Shown: piece by piece, positions 1 to 8,319 of the stretch
Position numbering within the stretch: position 1 is the stretch's first letter
Layout: every line of letters begins with the position of its first letter
NCBI GenBank assembly: GCA_029261925.1
Contig: JAJDAJ010000020.1
Coordinates: 1-64,000 of the forward strand
Direction of reading: 5' to 3'
Length of the DNA: 64,000 nucleotides
Source of the DNA: Deltaproteobacteria bacterium
GTDB taxonomy: Bacteria; Myxococcota_A; UBA9160; SZUA-336
Made by a program: the position numbers and the translations under genes
Notes under the pieces: model-generated
Told to the model about the DNA's origin: nothing
The model's database searches: none
Seen by the model: the letters and a program-made list of their open reading frames with translations, nothing else

Positions 1-79
1 CGGCCAGAAACCGCTCTCGCCGGGTCCGCTTCCCCTTCCGGCTCCACGCCACCGACGCAAACGTCTGCTGATCGCTCAT
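1..79 (-). mobile_element. IS5-type transposase, 5' fragment cut by window edge
   Basis: The reverse strand from an ATG at 79 reads MSDQQTFASVAW followed by SRKGKRTRRERFLA before the window ends. This is the characteristic N-terminus of IS5-group DDE transposases, in which a QxTFA-W motif is followed by a basic KxxRRExFL stretch. Only 26 residues are visible, so intactness and the catalytic DDE residues cannot be judged. The terminal inverted repeat should lie between about 80 and 185 but could not be identified without the other end. This is the only insertion sequence coding region recognised in the window. Confidence 0.7.
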
Positions 80-173
80 GGCTCACCCCCCGGACTACTA
101 TTTAGCTCGTCCGGGGCGACCTGTGCAGAGGTTCCCTAGCCTGCGCGCCCGCGCGGGCAGGGGGCCCCGGGGA

Positions 174-179
174 TACGAT
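174..179 (+). promoter_or_regulatory. Putative -10 element for a leaderless esterase mRNA
   Basis: TACGAT lies exactly six bases before the chosen ATG at 186. Transcription would then begin at or next to the start codon. No convincing -35 hexamer is visible, and there is no Shine-Dalgarno sequence. The same spacing occurs before the genes at 11228 and 23634. Confidence 0.35.
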
Positions 180-185
180 GGCGCC

Positions 186-1091
186 ATGGCGAGCCGCGAG
201 TTCCACGAGGCCCTGAAGCACTTCCCCGACGACATCTCCGTGCCGGGCGATAGCCTGGAGCAGGTGCGCGCGAAGTTCGCGCGCGCGCACGGCCAGCCGC
301 CCGGGGACGACGTGCGCGTGGAGCACGCGGAGTACCGCGACGTGGGCGGCGAGTGGGTGCTGCCGACGGCGTTTCCGCAGGGCGACCGGGTGGTCCTGTT
401 CATCCACGGCGGCGCCTTCGTGGCCTCGCGCGCCGCTGACTACGTGTTCTGGGCCGCGTGGATCGCCCGCGCCGCCCGGGCGCGCGTGTTCGTGGTGGAC
501 TACCCGCTGGCGCCCGAGTCCCGCTTCCCGGCGCCGCTGGACGCCTGCGTCGACGCGTACCTGGGCCTGCTCGACGCGGGCGTCGCGCCGGGCCGGGTGG
601 CGTTCGCCGGCGACTCGTGCGGCGGCGGCATGGTGGTCACCACGCTGCTGCGGCTGCGCGACGCGGGGCAGCCGCTGCCCGCCTGCGGCGTCTCGCTGGG
701 AGGCTGGATGGACCTGGAGGCGAGCGGCGCCTCGGCGACCGATCCGGTCGGCCGCGATCCCTTCCTGGACCCTGCCTGGCTGCGGGAGCGGGCGCGGGAC
801 TACCTCGGCGCACACGACCCCCGCGATCCGTACGCCTCACCGATCCACGCGGACCTCGCCGGCCTGCCGCCGCTGCTGCTGCAGTACGGCCAGGTGGACC
901 GCTGCCGCGACGACGGCGTGCGCCTGGCGGCACGCGCGGGCCGCGACGGCGTCGCGGTCACGCTGGAGATCTGGCCCGAGATGATCCACGGCTTCCAGGG
1001 CATGAACGGCGCCTGCCCCGAGGCCGGGTGGTCGCTCCGGCACGTGGCCGGCTTCATCGGGCGCCACGTGCCGGAGTCGCCGGCGGCCTAG
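186..1091 (+). CDS. HSL-family alpha/beta hydrolase (esterase)
   Basis: This is a serine carboxylesterase of the hormone-sensitive-lipase/bacterial esterase family IV, likely cytoplasmic and acting on short or medium acyl esters. The oxyanion-hole motif HGGAF lies near residue 78 and the nucleophile elbow GDSCGG near residue 146. An Asp in the VDR segment and a His in the MIHGF motif complete the triad. At 301 residues it has the usual family length. The ATG at 186 was preferred to the in-frame ATG at 78, which would add a non-conserved basic leader and overlap the transposase start. The 3' end overlaps the convergent MAPEG gene by 4 bp. Confidence 0.85.
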   Translation: MASREFHEALKHFPDDISVPGDSLEQVRAKFARAHGQPPGDDVRVEHAEYRDVGGEWVLPTAFPQGDRVVLFIHGGAFVASRAADYVFWAAWIARAARARVFVVDYPLAPESRFPAPLDACVDAYLGLLDAGVAPGRVAFAGDSCGGGMVVTTLLRLRDAGQPLPACGVSLGGWMDLEASGASATDPVGRDPFLDPAWLRERARDYLGAHDPRDPYASPIHADLAGLPPLLLQYGQVDRCRDDGVRLAARAGRDGVAVTLEIWPEMIHGFQGMNGACPEAGWSLRHVAGFIGRHVPESPAA

Positions 1092-1471
1092 AAGAAGGTC
1101 AGGATCGCCCAGATCGAGGCGACCACGGTCACGAGCGTGGTGCCCCCTGCGCCCACCGCGCGCCCGACGCCCTCGAGCGTGTCGGCGCGCAGCCCCACGG
1201 CGTGGGCGACGCGCGAGATCAGCAGCACCGCACCCAGCGCGTGCAGGGCGATCAGGCCGACGCCGTTGAGCTCGAGCACCGCGATCAGGATCAGCGCCAT
1301 GGGCACCCACTCGGTCAGGTTCCCGTGCTTGCGCATGGCCAGTGCCAGATCCATGTCGTCGCCGTGCAGGATCGACACGCCGGAGGCGAGTCGCTTGCGG
1401 CCCACGTTGATCCCGAGCGCCACGCTCAGGATTCCGAGCGCGCCGGCGTACAGGGCAGTGATCTGGAGCAT
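1088..1471 (-). CDS. MAPEG-family membrane protein
   Basis: The product is a 127-residue integral membrane protein of the MAPEG family (membrane-associated proteins in eicosanoid and glutathione metabolism). It begins MLQITALYAG and has about four hydrophobic helices. The RKHGNLTEWVP segment near residue 45 corresponds to the conserved RxxxNxxE-P signature between helices 1 and 2. The start is fixed by AAGGAGAA a few bases upstream of the ATG. Bacterial members are often glutathione-transferase-like, but the substrate is unknown. It converges with the esterase and diverges from ada across a 117-bp spacer. Confidence 0.85.
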   Translation of the reverse strand: MLQITALYAGALGILSVALGINVGRKRLASGVSILHGDDMDLALAMRKHGNLTEWVPMALILIAVLELNGVGLIALHALGAVLLISRVAHAVGLRADTLEGVGRAVGAGGTTLVTVVASIWAILTFF

Positions 1472-1588
1472 CGCGTTCTCCTTGCGGGTTCGGGCCCGAT
1501 GATCCCACGGCCAGCCCCCGCTTGCCCGCCGGGATTCGGGCGCAGGATCCGGATGGTGCGCCCGCCGGAGCCGCGCCAGACTGGATCC

Positions 1589-2665
1589 ATGCGCCACCCC
1601 GACCCGGTCACCGTCGCTGCCCGCTGGCACGCCGTGAGCCGCCGCCAGGCGGACCCCGGCACCAGCTTCGTCTACGCGGTGCGCACCACGGGCGTGTACT
1701 GCCGGCCGTCGTGCGGCAGCCGCCGCCCGCTGCGCCGCAACGTCTGCTTCTTCGACTCACCCGCGCAGGCCGAGGCCGCGGGCTTCCGCGCCTGCCTGCG
1801 CTGCCGGCCCGAGGCTGAGGATCCGCTGGCGGCGCGCGTGCTGGCCACCTGCCGCCGGCTCGAGGCGACGCCCGGGCGCATCCCCACGCTGGCCGAGCTC
1901 GGGCGCGAGGCCGGCGTGAGCCCGGCCCACCTGCAGCGCGGCTTCAAGCGCCTGCTCGGCATCTCGCCGCACGCCTATGCCGACGCGCTGCGCGACGAGC
2001 GCCTGCGGGCGGGGCTGCGGAACGGCGACGACGTCGCGCGCGCGAGCTGGGCCAGCGGCTACGGCTCGAGCAGCCGCGTGTACGAGGGCGCGGCGGCGCG
2101 GCTCGGCATGACGCCCGGTGCCTACCGCTCCCGCGGGCGCGGCGAGCAGCTCTGGCAGGTGACCACGCGCTGTCCGCTCGGCTGGCTGCTGGTCGCGGCG
2201 ACCGCGCGCGGGATCTGTGCGGTGCGCGTGGGCGAGCGCGCGCGGACCCTGGTCGCCCAGCTGCGCGCCGAGCTGCCCCATGCGCGGATCACGCGCGGCG
2301 ACGCGGCACTGCGCGCCCAGGTCGAGACCCTCGTGCGCTGGCTGGGCGGGCAGGCGCCGCCGCCCGAGCTGCCCGAGGACGTGCGCGCCACCGCCTTCCA
2401 GCGCCGCGTGCGCGAGGCGATCCGCGCGATCCCGCCGGGCGAGACGGCGACCTATGCCGAGCTGGCGCGCCGCGTGGGCCGGCCCGGCGCAGCGCGCGCC
2501 GTGGCGCGGGTCTGCGCGACCAACCCCACACCGCTGCTGCTGCCGTGCCACCGCGTGGTGCCGGCGTCGCGGGGCCCCGGCGGCTATCGCCTCGGCCGCG
2601 CGCGCAAGCAGGCGCTGCTCGAGCTCGAGCTCGAGCGCGCGCGGCGCGACGGCGACGCGGACTGA
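1589..2665 (+). CDS. ada: Bifunctional DNA methylation-repair regulator Ada
   Basis: The 358-residue protein matches E. coli Ada almost position for position. The N-terminal zinc/methyl-phosphotriester domain has Cys38, Cys42, Cys69 and Cys72 in CRPSC and ACLRC. An AraC-type helix-turn-helix (about residues 85-180) follows, then a ribonuclease-H-like segment and the O6-alkylguanine-DNA methyltransferase domain. That domain has active-site PCHRVV (Cys320) and a downstream GGY-LGRARK segment. In the known family, methyl transfer to Cys38 turns Ada into an activator of its own regulon. An in-frame open stretch extends far upstream, but homology begins at this ATG. Confidence 0.95.
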   Translation: MRHPDPVTVAARWHAVSRRQADPGTSFVYAVRTTGVYCRPSCGSRRPLRRNVCFFDSPAQAEAAGFRACLRCRPEAEDPLAARVLATCRRLEATPGRIPTLAELGREAGVSPAHLQRGFKRLLGISPHAYADALRDERLRAGLRNGDDVARASWASGYGSSSRVYEGAAARLGMTPGAYRSRGRGEQLWQVTTRCPLGWLLVAATARGICAVRVGERARTLVAQLRAELPHARITRGDAALRAQVETLVRWLGGQAPPPELPEDVRATAFQRRVREAIRAIPPGETATYAELARRVGRPGAARAVARVCATNPTPLLLPCHRVVPASRGPGGYRLGRARKQALLELELERARRDGDAD

Positions 2666-2677
2666 GCCGGGGCTCAG
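2662..2677. terminator. Convergent stop-codon hairpin
   Basis: CTGAGC (2662-2667) and GCTCAG (2672-2677) form a 6-bp stem with a CGGG loop. The stem contains the stop codons of ada and of the convergent alcohol dehydrogenase. There is no U-tract, so this is a candidate bidirectional transcription barrier rather than a canonical intrinsic terminator. Confidence 0.35.
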
Positions 2678-3756
2678 CCGAAGCCGAGCACCGTGCGCGT
2701 GACCTCGCCCTCGCGCATGGCACGGAAGGCCTCGTTCACGTCCTCGAGCTTGCCACGTCGGGTGACCATCTCGTCGAGCTTGAGGCGCCCCTGCCGGTAC
2801 AGCTCGATGTAGGCCGGCATGTCGAGGCGGAAGCGATTGGAGCCCATGCGGCTGCCGATCAGCTTCTTCTCGCTGATGAAGTCCGCCGCGGGCAGGTCCA
2901 GGCGCGCCTCGGCGGGGAAGAAGCCGATCAGCACGGCGGTGCCCGCATCGCGGATCGAGGCGAACGCCTGCTCGGCCGTGGTCTTGTTGCCGATCGCCTC
3001 GAACGCGTAGTCCACGCCGCCCGGCACGATCTCGCGGATGCCCTCGACCGGATCCACGCGCGAGGCGTCCACACCGTGCGTGGCGCCGAACTGCTGCGCC
3101 GTCTCGAGCTTGCGCGGGGACAGGTCGACCGAGATGATCGTGGCGGCACCGGCGATCAGCGCGCCCTGCACCGCGGCCAGGCCCACGCCGCCCGCACCGA
3201 AGACGGCGACCGTGGAGCCGGCCTCGACGCGCGCCGTGCGCAGCGCGGCGCCGAGTCCGGTCAGGATCCCGCAGCCGATCAGCGCCAGAGAGTCGAGCGG
3301 AAGCTCGCGGTCCACCTTCAGCGTGGCCCGCTCCGCCACCAGCATCTGCTCGGCGAAGCTCGAGATGTTCGTGAACTGGTGGACCGGCTCGCCGCCCCGG
3401 CTCAGCCGCGGCGGCTGGTCCGGTGCCCGCACCGGACGCTGCGTGCACAGGTACGGATGACCGCGCAGGCACATCTCGCACGCGCCGCACCAGACCGAAG
3501 GGCAGATCACCACGTGATCCCCCCGACGCACGTAGTCCACACCGGGCCCGACGGCCTCCACCACGCCCGCGGCCTCGTGGCCCAGCACCATGGGCACGGG
3601 CACGTCGGGCAGGAAGCCCTCGGCGATGTGCGCGTCGCTGCCGCAGACGCCGCTGGCGGCCGTGCGCACCAGCACCTCGCCGGCCAGCGGCTCGTCGATG
3701 TCGAGCTCCTCGATGCGCAGCGGCGCGTGGGGCGCGTGGTAGACGGCGGCCTTCAC
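2674..3756 (-). CDS. Zinc-dependent alcohol dehydrogenase, MDR family
   Basis: The protein is a 360-residue NAD(P)-dependent medium-chain dehydrogenase. Catalytic-zinc ligands are in GVCGSD (Cys38) and GHE (His60). Structural-zinc cysteines lie in the CGACEMCLRGHPYLC segment, and the Rossmann motif GAGGVGLAA is near residue 190. A G-I-LTGLGAALRTA segment resembles class III and mycothiol/glutathione-linked alcohol dehydrogenases. The start is a GTG preceded by GGGAGAGC. The substrate is not determinable, with primary or secondary alcohols or formaldehyde adducts possible. It stands alone, converging on ada. Confidence 0.88.
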   Translation of the reverse strand: MKAAVYHAPHAPLRIEELDIDEPLAGEVLVRTAASGVCGSDAHIAEGFLPDVPVPMVLGHEAAGVVEAVGPGVDYVRRGDHVVICPSVWCGACEMCLRGHPYLCTQRPVRAPDQPPRLSRGGEPVHQFTNISSFAEQMLVAERATLKVDRELPLDSLALIGCGILTGLGAALRTARVEAGSTVAVFGAGGVGLAAVQGALIAGAATIISVDLSPRKLETAQQFGATHGVDASRVDPVEGIREIVPGGVDYAFEAIGNKTTAEQAFASIRDAGTAVLIGFFPAEARLDLPAADFISEKKLIGSRMGSNRFRLDMPAYIELYRQGRLKLDEMVTRRGKLEDVNEAFRAMREGEVTRTVLGFG

Positions 3757-3831
3757 TGAAGCTCTCCCGGCGGCAGGGTGCCGGGGCCCATCATGCCACG
3801 CGCCGGTCGCGCGCCGTGCCCTCGCAAGCTG

Positions 3832-5052
3832 CTAGGGCCCGGCGGGCTGCGGGGGTGCGTCGGACTCGACCTCGATGCGCACGTCGCGCTCGCGCTCGCG
3901 CGCGGGCGGCGGCTCGTCGGGGCGCGGACGCTCGCGCGCGCGGTCCAGGGCGATCAGCTGCTCCTGCTCGAGGCGCAGGCGCCGGTCGAGGCTCGCCTGC
4001 CCGAAGCTCAGGTCGCGCCACACGCGCCGCTCGCGGCCGTCGTCGCTGCGCGCCAGCACCTCGATCCGGTTGACCCCCGGTGCCAGCTCGACCAGCGCTC
4101 CGAAGCTTCCGTCGGGGCTGCGCACGACCTCACGCGCCGGCGCACCGGTCGTCAGGTTGCGCACCTCGAGCGCCTCGAGCGCGGCGAAGTCCACGGCCGC
4201 CAGCAGGCTGCTCAGGTCCGCGGGCCGGCGCACGGGGCGGAACTCGCCGCCCGTCGCCCGGGCGACGCCGACCGCGGCCTCCGGCTCCCGCGTGGCGCCG
4301 CGGCCGATCGCGAACACGTGCACGCGGATGTCGTGGCGCGCGAGCAGGCGCGCCGTGGCGATCGCGGCCTGCTCGGGCCGGCGCTCCGGCAGGGTGGGCT
4401 CGCCGTCGGTCAGCACCACCACGTGCCGTGTGGCGCCGGGGCGCGGGCGGCTCTCGGCGCTGCGCGAGCCGACCAGCTCGACGCCGGCCAGGCGCAGCCC
4501 GGCGCGCAGGTCCGTGCCGCCCTCGGGGCCGGCCGCCAGCAGCTGGGCCAGCGCGCGCCGCGTGCGCGCGAAGTCCGCGGTCAGCGGCGCCTCGAGCCAG
4601 GCGTGGTCGCCGCCGACCTGCGCGCCGGCAAAGCTGACCACGCCCACGCGCGTGGTACGCGGATCGAACTGATCCAGCAGCGCCTCGACCGCGGCCACCT
4701 CCGCCGCCAGGATGCTGCGCCGACCGGTGCGCCCGGTGTCGGGCAGCCGTGTCAGCCAGTCGTTGCTCCCGGGCCGGATGCCCGAGGACCCCGAGGTGCT
4801 GCCCGAGGTGTCGATCACGAAGATCAGGTCGAACAGGTCCAGCTCACCCGACGGCGCCAGGGCGCGGCCGGACACGTGTCCCAGCGGCGCGCGCTCGCCG
4901 GGCAGCTCGACCAGCGCGGCCGAGCGCACGTCCACGATCAGGTCGGCCGCCGGGGAGGCGGTCGCCAGCAGCAGGGCGAGCAGGGCGCCGGCACGCACGA
5001 GCACACCGGGTGGAACCGGCACCCCGGGCCGGGGTCGCGGCGCGACGGCCAT
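3832..5052 (-). CDS. Exported von Willebrand factor A-domain protein
   Basis: The 406-residue protein has a proline-rich basic start and a hydrophobic segment (residues 19-36) ending in an Ala-rich cleavage-like site, so it is probably secreted or periplasmic. A VWA domain follows with a perfect MIDAS, DTSGST at residues 81-86, plus downstream VVSFAG and LTDGE segments. A beta-rich domain (about 260-340) precedes a charged, proline- and arginine-rich tail with repeated RER and RPRP runs. VWA proteins bind divalent metal and mediate adhesion or complex assembly. The ligand is unknown. It ends a long minus-strand gene series. Confidence 0.75.
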   Translation of the reverse strand: MAVAPRPRPGVPVPPGVLVRAGALLALLLATASPAADLIVDVRSAALVELPGERAPLGHVSGRALAPSGELDLFDLIFVIDTSGSTSGSSGIRPGSNDWLTRLPDTGRTGRRSILAAEVAAVEALLDQFDPRTTRVGVVSFAGAQVGGDHAWLEAPLTADFARTRRALAQLLAAGPEGGTDLRAGLRLAGVELVGSRSAESRPRPGATRHVVVLTDGEPTLPERRPEQAAIATARLLARHDIRVHVFAIGRGATREPEAAVGVARATGGEFRPVRRPADLSSLLAAVDFAALEALEVRNLTTGAPAREVVRSPDGSFGALVELAPGVNRIEVLARSDDGRERRVWRDLSFGQASLDRRLRLEQEQLIALDRARERPRPDEPPPARERERDVRIEVESDAPPQPAGP

Positions 5053-5062
5053 GCGCGGCAGC

Positions 5063-5968
5063 TCAGGCCGCGCCGGTCCGCGCCCGGACGAAGGCACCGA
5101 CCGCGTCCACCGCGTGCGCGGCCTCGGGATAGGCGGGGCAGGCCAGCTGCCAGACATGCGGCATGTCGGGGTAGATCGAGAGCTCGGCCTCGACGCCGGC
5201 CTCGCGCGCGCGCTCGACCAGGCCGCGGGCGTCGTCGAGCAGGACCTCCACGTCGCCGACCTGGACCAGCAGCGGCGGCAGGCCCTTCCAGTCGGCCAGC
5301 AGCGGCGAGGCGCGCACGTCGGCCGGATCGGCACCCTGCAGGTACGTGGCCGCGGCCTCGTTCGCTCGCGCCAGCGAGAAGACCGTGTCGCGCTCCGCGT
5401 TGCTGCGATAGCTCGCCGCGCCCAGCCGCAGGTCGGTCCAGGGCGACAGGCCGACGCAGCCCGCGGGCAGCCGCAGCCCGCGGTCTCGCAGCTGCGCGCA
5501 GAGCGCCGCCGCCAGCCCGCCGCCCGCCGAGTCGCCGCCCACCACGCAGCGCTCCGGCGGCTCGCCGGCCTCGAGCGCACCGCGCCAGGCGGCGAGGGCA
5601 TCGTCGAGTGCGGCGGGAAAGGGATGCTCGGGCGCCAGCCGGTAGTCGACCAGGCACACGCGCACGCCCGTGCGCGCCGCGATCTGGGAGCCGTAGGAGC
5701 GCCACGAGCGCGCCGAGCCGAGCCGGTAGCCGCCGCCGTGGAAGTACAGCAGCAGCGGTGCCCCCGTCGTCCCGCGCGGCCGCAGCTCGATCGACGGCAC
5801 GCCTCCGGGCGCGCACTCGAGGGCGTCGACGCCCTCCGCCAGCGGCGCCGCCCCCAGCGACGCCTCGATGCCCGCGCGCTGCGCGTTCAGGTCGGCGGGC
5901 GGCGCGGGCCGGCCCGACGTCTCGCGCGCGATGCGCGCCTGGTGAGCGAGGAACGCGGCACTGGCCAC
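5063..5968 (-). CDS. HSL-family alpha/beta hydrolase (esterase)
   Basis: This is a 301-residue family IV esterase with oxyanion-hole motif YFHGGGY, nucleophile GDSAGGG, an Asp in the VQVGDVEVLLDD region and a His in the MPHVWQ segment near the C-terminus. The GTG at 5968 is the first plausible start. It lies 5 bp after the stop of the upstream amidohydrolase, so the two are probably co-transcribed and translationally coupled. The gene stops 10 bp before the VWA protein start. It is a paralogue of the esterase at 186 in family only. The substrate could be an ester intermediate of the neighbouring catabolic block. Confidence 0.85.
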   Translation of the reverse strand: MASAAFLAHQARIARETSGRPAPPADLNAQRAGIEASLGAAPLAEGVDALECAPGGVPSIELRPRGTTGAPLLLYFHGGGYRLGSARSWRSYGSQIAARTGVRVCLVDYRLAPEHPFPAALDDALAAWRGALEAGEPPERCVVGGDSAGGGLAAALCAQLRDRGLRLPAGCVGLSPWTDLRLGAASYRSNAERDTVFSLARANEAAATYLQGADPADVRASPLLADWKGLPPLLVQVGDVEVLLDDARGLVERAREAGVEAELSIYPDMPHVWQLACPAYPEAAHAVDAVGAFVRARTGAA

Positions 5969-5973
5969 GGAGC

Positions 5974-7152
5974 TCAGCTCATGTGGTAGACGCCGGCCGC
6001 GTTGTCGTGCAGGACCTTCGCCAGCACGTCGTCGGGCAGGCCCCCGAGCACGCGGGCGGCGTAGTCGCGCGGGTGCTCGGCGATCGACGCCGGGCCGGGC
6101 GACATCGACGTCGGGTGCGGGAAGTCGGTCTCGTAGAGCATGTTGTCGGGGTAGAGCTCGATCGCCTTCTGCACGCCGGACTCCTCGAACCAGAAGCAGG
6201 CGTAGATCTGGCGTCGGAAGTACTCGCTGGGCTTGAGCTCGTACTCCGGGTGCTCGGTCGGGACCCCGTTGTTCTCCCACTGCCAGTCGAGCGTCTCGAG
6301 CAGGCTCGGCACCCAGCCCGCGCCGCTCTCGACCGAGACGAACTTCAGCCGCGGGAAGCGATGGCAGTGGCCGCCCATGATCAGGTCGGTGACGCAGCGC
6401 GCGTTCTGGAAGAAGAGCATGGAGCTCATGCGCGCCAGGCCGGTGCGCGTGCCGATGCCCGCGGAGTTGGTCAGCAGGTCGGACACGTCGCCCGAGCCGA
6501 TGTGGAAGCTGATCGACAGCTCGCAGTCCTGTGCCGCGGCGAAGATCGGGTCCCAGTGCGGGTCGAGCAGGGTGGGCTCGCCGAAGGCCTCGGGCTCGCT
6601 GCCGAACAGGATGCCCTTGTGGCCGGTCTTCGCGGCGCGCTGCACCTCCTTGACGGACTCCTGAACGTCCCAGAACGGCAGCGCAGCCACCGGGATCAGC
6701 CGGTTCGCGTCGGCGCTCGACCAGTCGATCAGGAAGTCGTTGTAGGCGCGCACGCACTCGAGCATGAGCTCGGGCTGCTTGAGCCCCAGGAAGCGCCCGT
6801 TGCCGAAGCCGCCCACGTTCGGGTAGAGCACCTGCGCCCAGATGCTCTCGCGGTCCATGTACGCGAGCCGCGCGTGCGCGTCGTGCGCGGCGGGGATCGC
6901 GTCCTCGAGGGTCGGCGGGTGGTCCGGGAGCAGACCGTCGAACTCGGCCATCGCCGCGACGCCCGAGGCCTGGATCAGATCGTCGCCGATCGCCCAGTGG
7001 TCGATCCCGTCGCCGTTGGCGTTGCGGACCACGTGGGGGACCAGGTCGCCCCACTTGCTCGAGACGCGGGCCGTCCAGACGTCGGGCGGCTCCGAGACGT
7101 GCGTGTCGGTATCGATGACCTTGAAGCGTTCGAAAAGGCCGGGCGTGCTCAC
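5974..7152 (-). CDS. Metal-dependent amidohydrolase (amidohydrolase 2 family)
   Basis: This is a 392-residue TIM-barrel hydrolase or decarboxylase of the ACMSD/amidohydrolase_2 group. The N-terminal metal motif is DTDTHVSEP. A SFHIGSG His lies mid-protein and the YETDFPHPTS motif near residue 335 carries the catalytic Asp. Related proteins decarboxylate or hydrolyse aromatic or cyclic acids. The GTG start is well supported by GGAGGAG 6 bp upstream. It lies immediately upstream of the HSL esterase and downstream of the acyl-CoA dehydrogenase-like gene, all on one strand. It is a paralogue of the proteins at 10034 and 26206. Confidence 0.85.
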   Translation of the reverse strand: MSTPGLFERFKVIDTDTHVSEPPDVWTARVSSKWGDLVPHVVRNANGDGIDHWAIGDDLIQASGVAAMAEFDGLLPDHPPTLEDAIPAAHDAHARLAYMDRESIWAQVLYPNVGGFGNGRFLGLKQPELMLECVRAYNDFLIDWSSADANRLIPVAALPFWDVQESVKEVQRAAKTGHKGILFGSEPEAFGEPTLLDPHWDPIFAAAQDCELSISFHIGSGDVSDLLTNSAGIGTRTGLARMSSMLFFQNARCVTDLIMGGHCHRFPRLKFVSVESGAGWVPSLLETLDWQWENNGVPTEHPEYELKPSEYFRRQIYACFWFEESGVQKAIELYPDNMLYETDFPHPTSMSPGPASIAEHPRDYAARVLGGLPDDVLAKVLHDNAAGVYHMS

Positions 7153-7186
7153 GGGATCTCCTCCTGCTGCGGGTGCGTTCGCGGGC

Positions 7187-8314
7187 TCACGGCGCGTCCA
7201 GCGCCGACTCGGGCGCCTCGTCGACGAGCTGCTGTCCGAGCTCGAGCGCCGGGATCGTCCCGGTGATGTAGTGCTGGCTTCCAGCATGCGCGTCGCGGAA
7301 GCAGCGCGCCAGCGGGCCGGCTCGCAGCGCCGTGGTGCCGGCCAGCAGGTAGGCCTCGCGCACCACGTCGGCGCCGTCCTGGGTGGCGTGCGCGGTGGCC
7401 TGGCGCAGCCCGTGGACCAGACCCGGATCGGCCTTGCCCGTGCGGCCGGCCGCCTCCTCGGCGCGCGCGAAGCTCTCGCGCACCCAGGCCGCGGCGGATC
7501 GCGCGCGGCCCTCGAGCGTGCCCAGCGCCACCAGGAAGCGCTCGCTGCCGGCCAGCGTCGTGGCCGCACCCAGCCGCTGCTTGCGCCGCGCCAGCGCGGC
7601 CAGCTCGTCGAGGGCGCGCCGCACCACGCCGACCGCCCAGCCCGCGTGGCCCGCCGCGGTCACGGCCAGCACGCCGAGCTCGAAGGCCGGCCCGCCGCGC
7701 CGGCGCTGCGGCGCCAGCAGCGCGAAGGTGCCGCCGTCGGGCACGCGCACGTCGGCGGCCGCGTAGTCGAAGCTGCCCGTCGCGCACAGCCCGGCCACGT
7801 CCCAGTTGCCCAGGATCTCGACGCTCCCGGCGGGCAGGGTGCACATCACGATCTGCTGGGGATCGTCGGGATCCAGCACCGGGACCCCCACCCAGCTCGC
7901 ATGGGCGATGCCGCTGCCGAACGACCAGCGGCCCGAGACGCGCAGCCCGCCGGGCTCGCGCACCGCGCTGCAGTAGTTCGAGCCGCCGGCCACGCGCGGC
8001 ACGCCGCCGGCGAACATCCCGGCCACGAAGTCGTCGTCGAGGTAGGCGCCCAGGAACGAGGCCGTGACCGCGCTGGCCATCAGGCACCAGCCGGCGGAGC
8101 CGTCGGCGCGCGCCACCTCGGCGATCACGTCGATGCCGTCGGCCAGCGAGAGCCCGGCGCCCCCCAGCTCGGGCGGGGCCAGGGCGCCGTACAGGCCGGC
8201 GCGGCTCATGGCCTCGACCGTGGCAGCGGGCAGCGTGCGCGCCGCATCGCCCGCGGCCGCCGCGTTCGCATCGATGCTGCGGCGCAGGTCCCGCGCCGCC
8301 TCGAGCAGGCTCAT
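7187..8314 (-). CDS. Acyl-CoA dehydrogenase-fold flavoprotein, HsaA-like
   Basis: The 375-residue protein has the three-part acyl-CoA dehydrogenase fold. Its GWCLMASAVTASFLGAYL segment and shortened C-terminal helix bundle are typical of group D flavin monooxygenases such as HsaA and pigment-type hydroxylases, rather than beta-oxidation dehydrogenases. It also lacks the QxxGGxGY and YEGT catalytic region. It probably uses reduced FMN or FAD to hydroxylate a ring or acyl substrate, but a dehydrogenase role cannot be excluded. The ATG start lies 6 bp after the stop of the D-aminoacylase-like gene, indicating an operon. Confidence 0.72.
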   Translation of the reverse strand: MSLLEAARDLRRSIDANAAAAGDAARTLPAATVEAMSRAGLYGALAPPELGGAGLSLADGIDVIAEVARADGSAGWCLMASAVTASFLGAYLDDDFVAGMFAGGVPRVAGGSNYCSAVREPGGLRVSGRWSFGSGIAHASWVGVPVLDPDDPQQIVMCTLPAGSVEILGNWDVAGLCATGSFDYAAADVRVPDGGTFALLAPQRRRGGPAFELGVLAVTAAGHAGWAVGVVRRALDELAALARRKQRLGAATTLAGSERFLVALGTLEGRARSAAAWVRESFARAEEAAGRTGKADPGLVHGLRQATAHATQDGADVVREAYLLAGTTALRAGPLARCFRDAHAGSQHYITGTIPALELGQQLVDEAPESALDAP

Positions 8315-8319
8315 GCCCC

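Noticed and set aside
80-185. Terminal inverted repeat of the IS5-type element
   Set aside because: The element's other end is outside the window, so no inverted-repeat pair can be identified.
458-1588. Very long open frames on the opposite strands or extended upstream of ada and elsewhere
   Set aside because: They are Arg/Ala/Pro-rich shadows produced by 70% GC third positions, with no homology-like segments.
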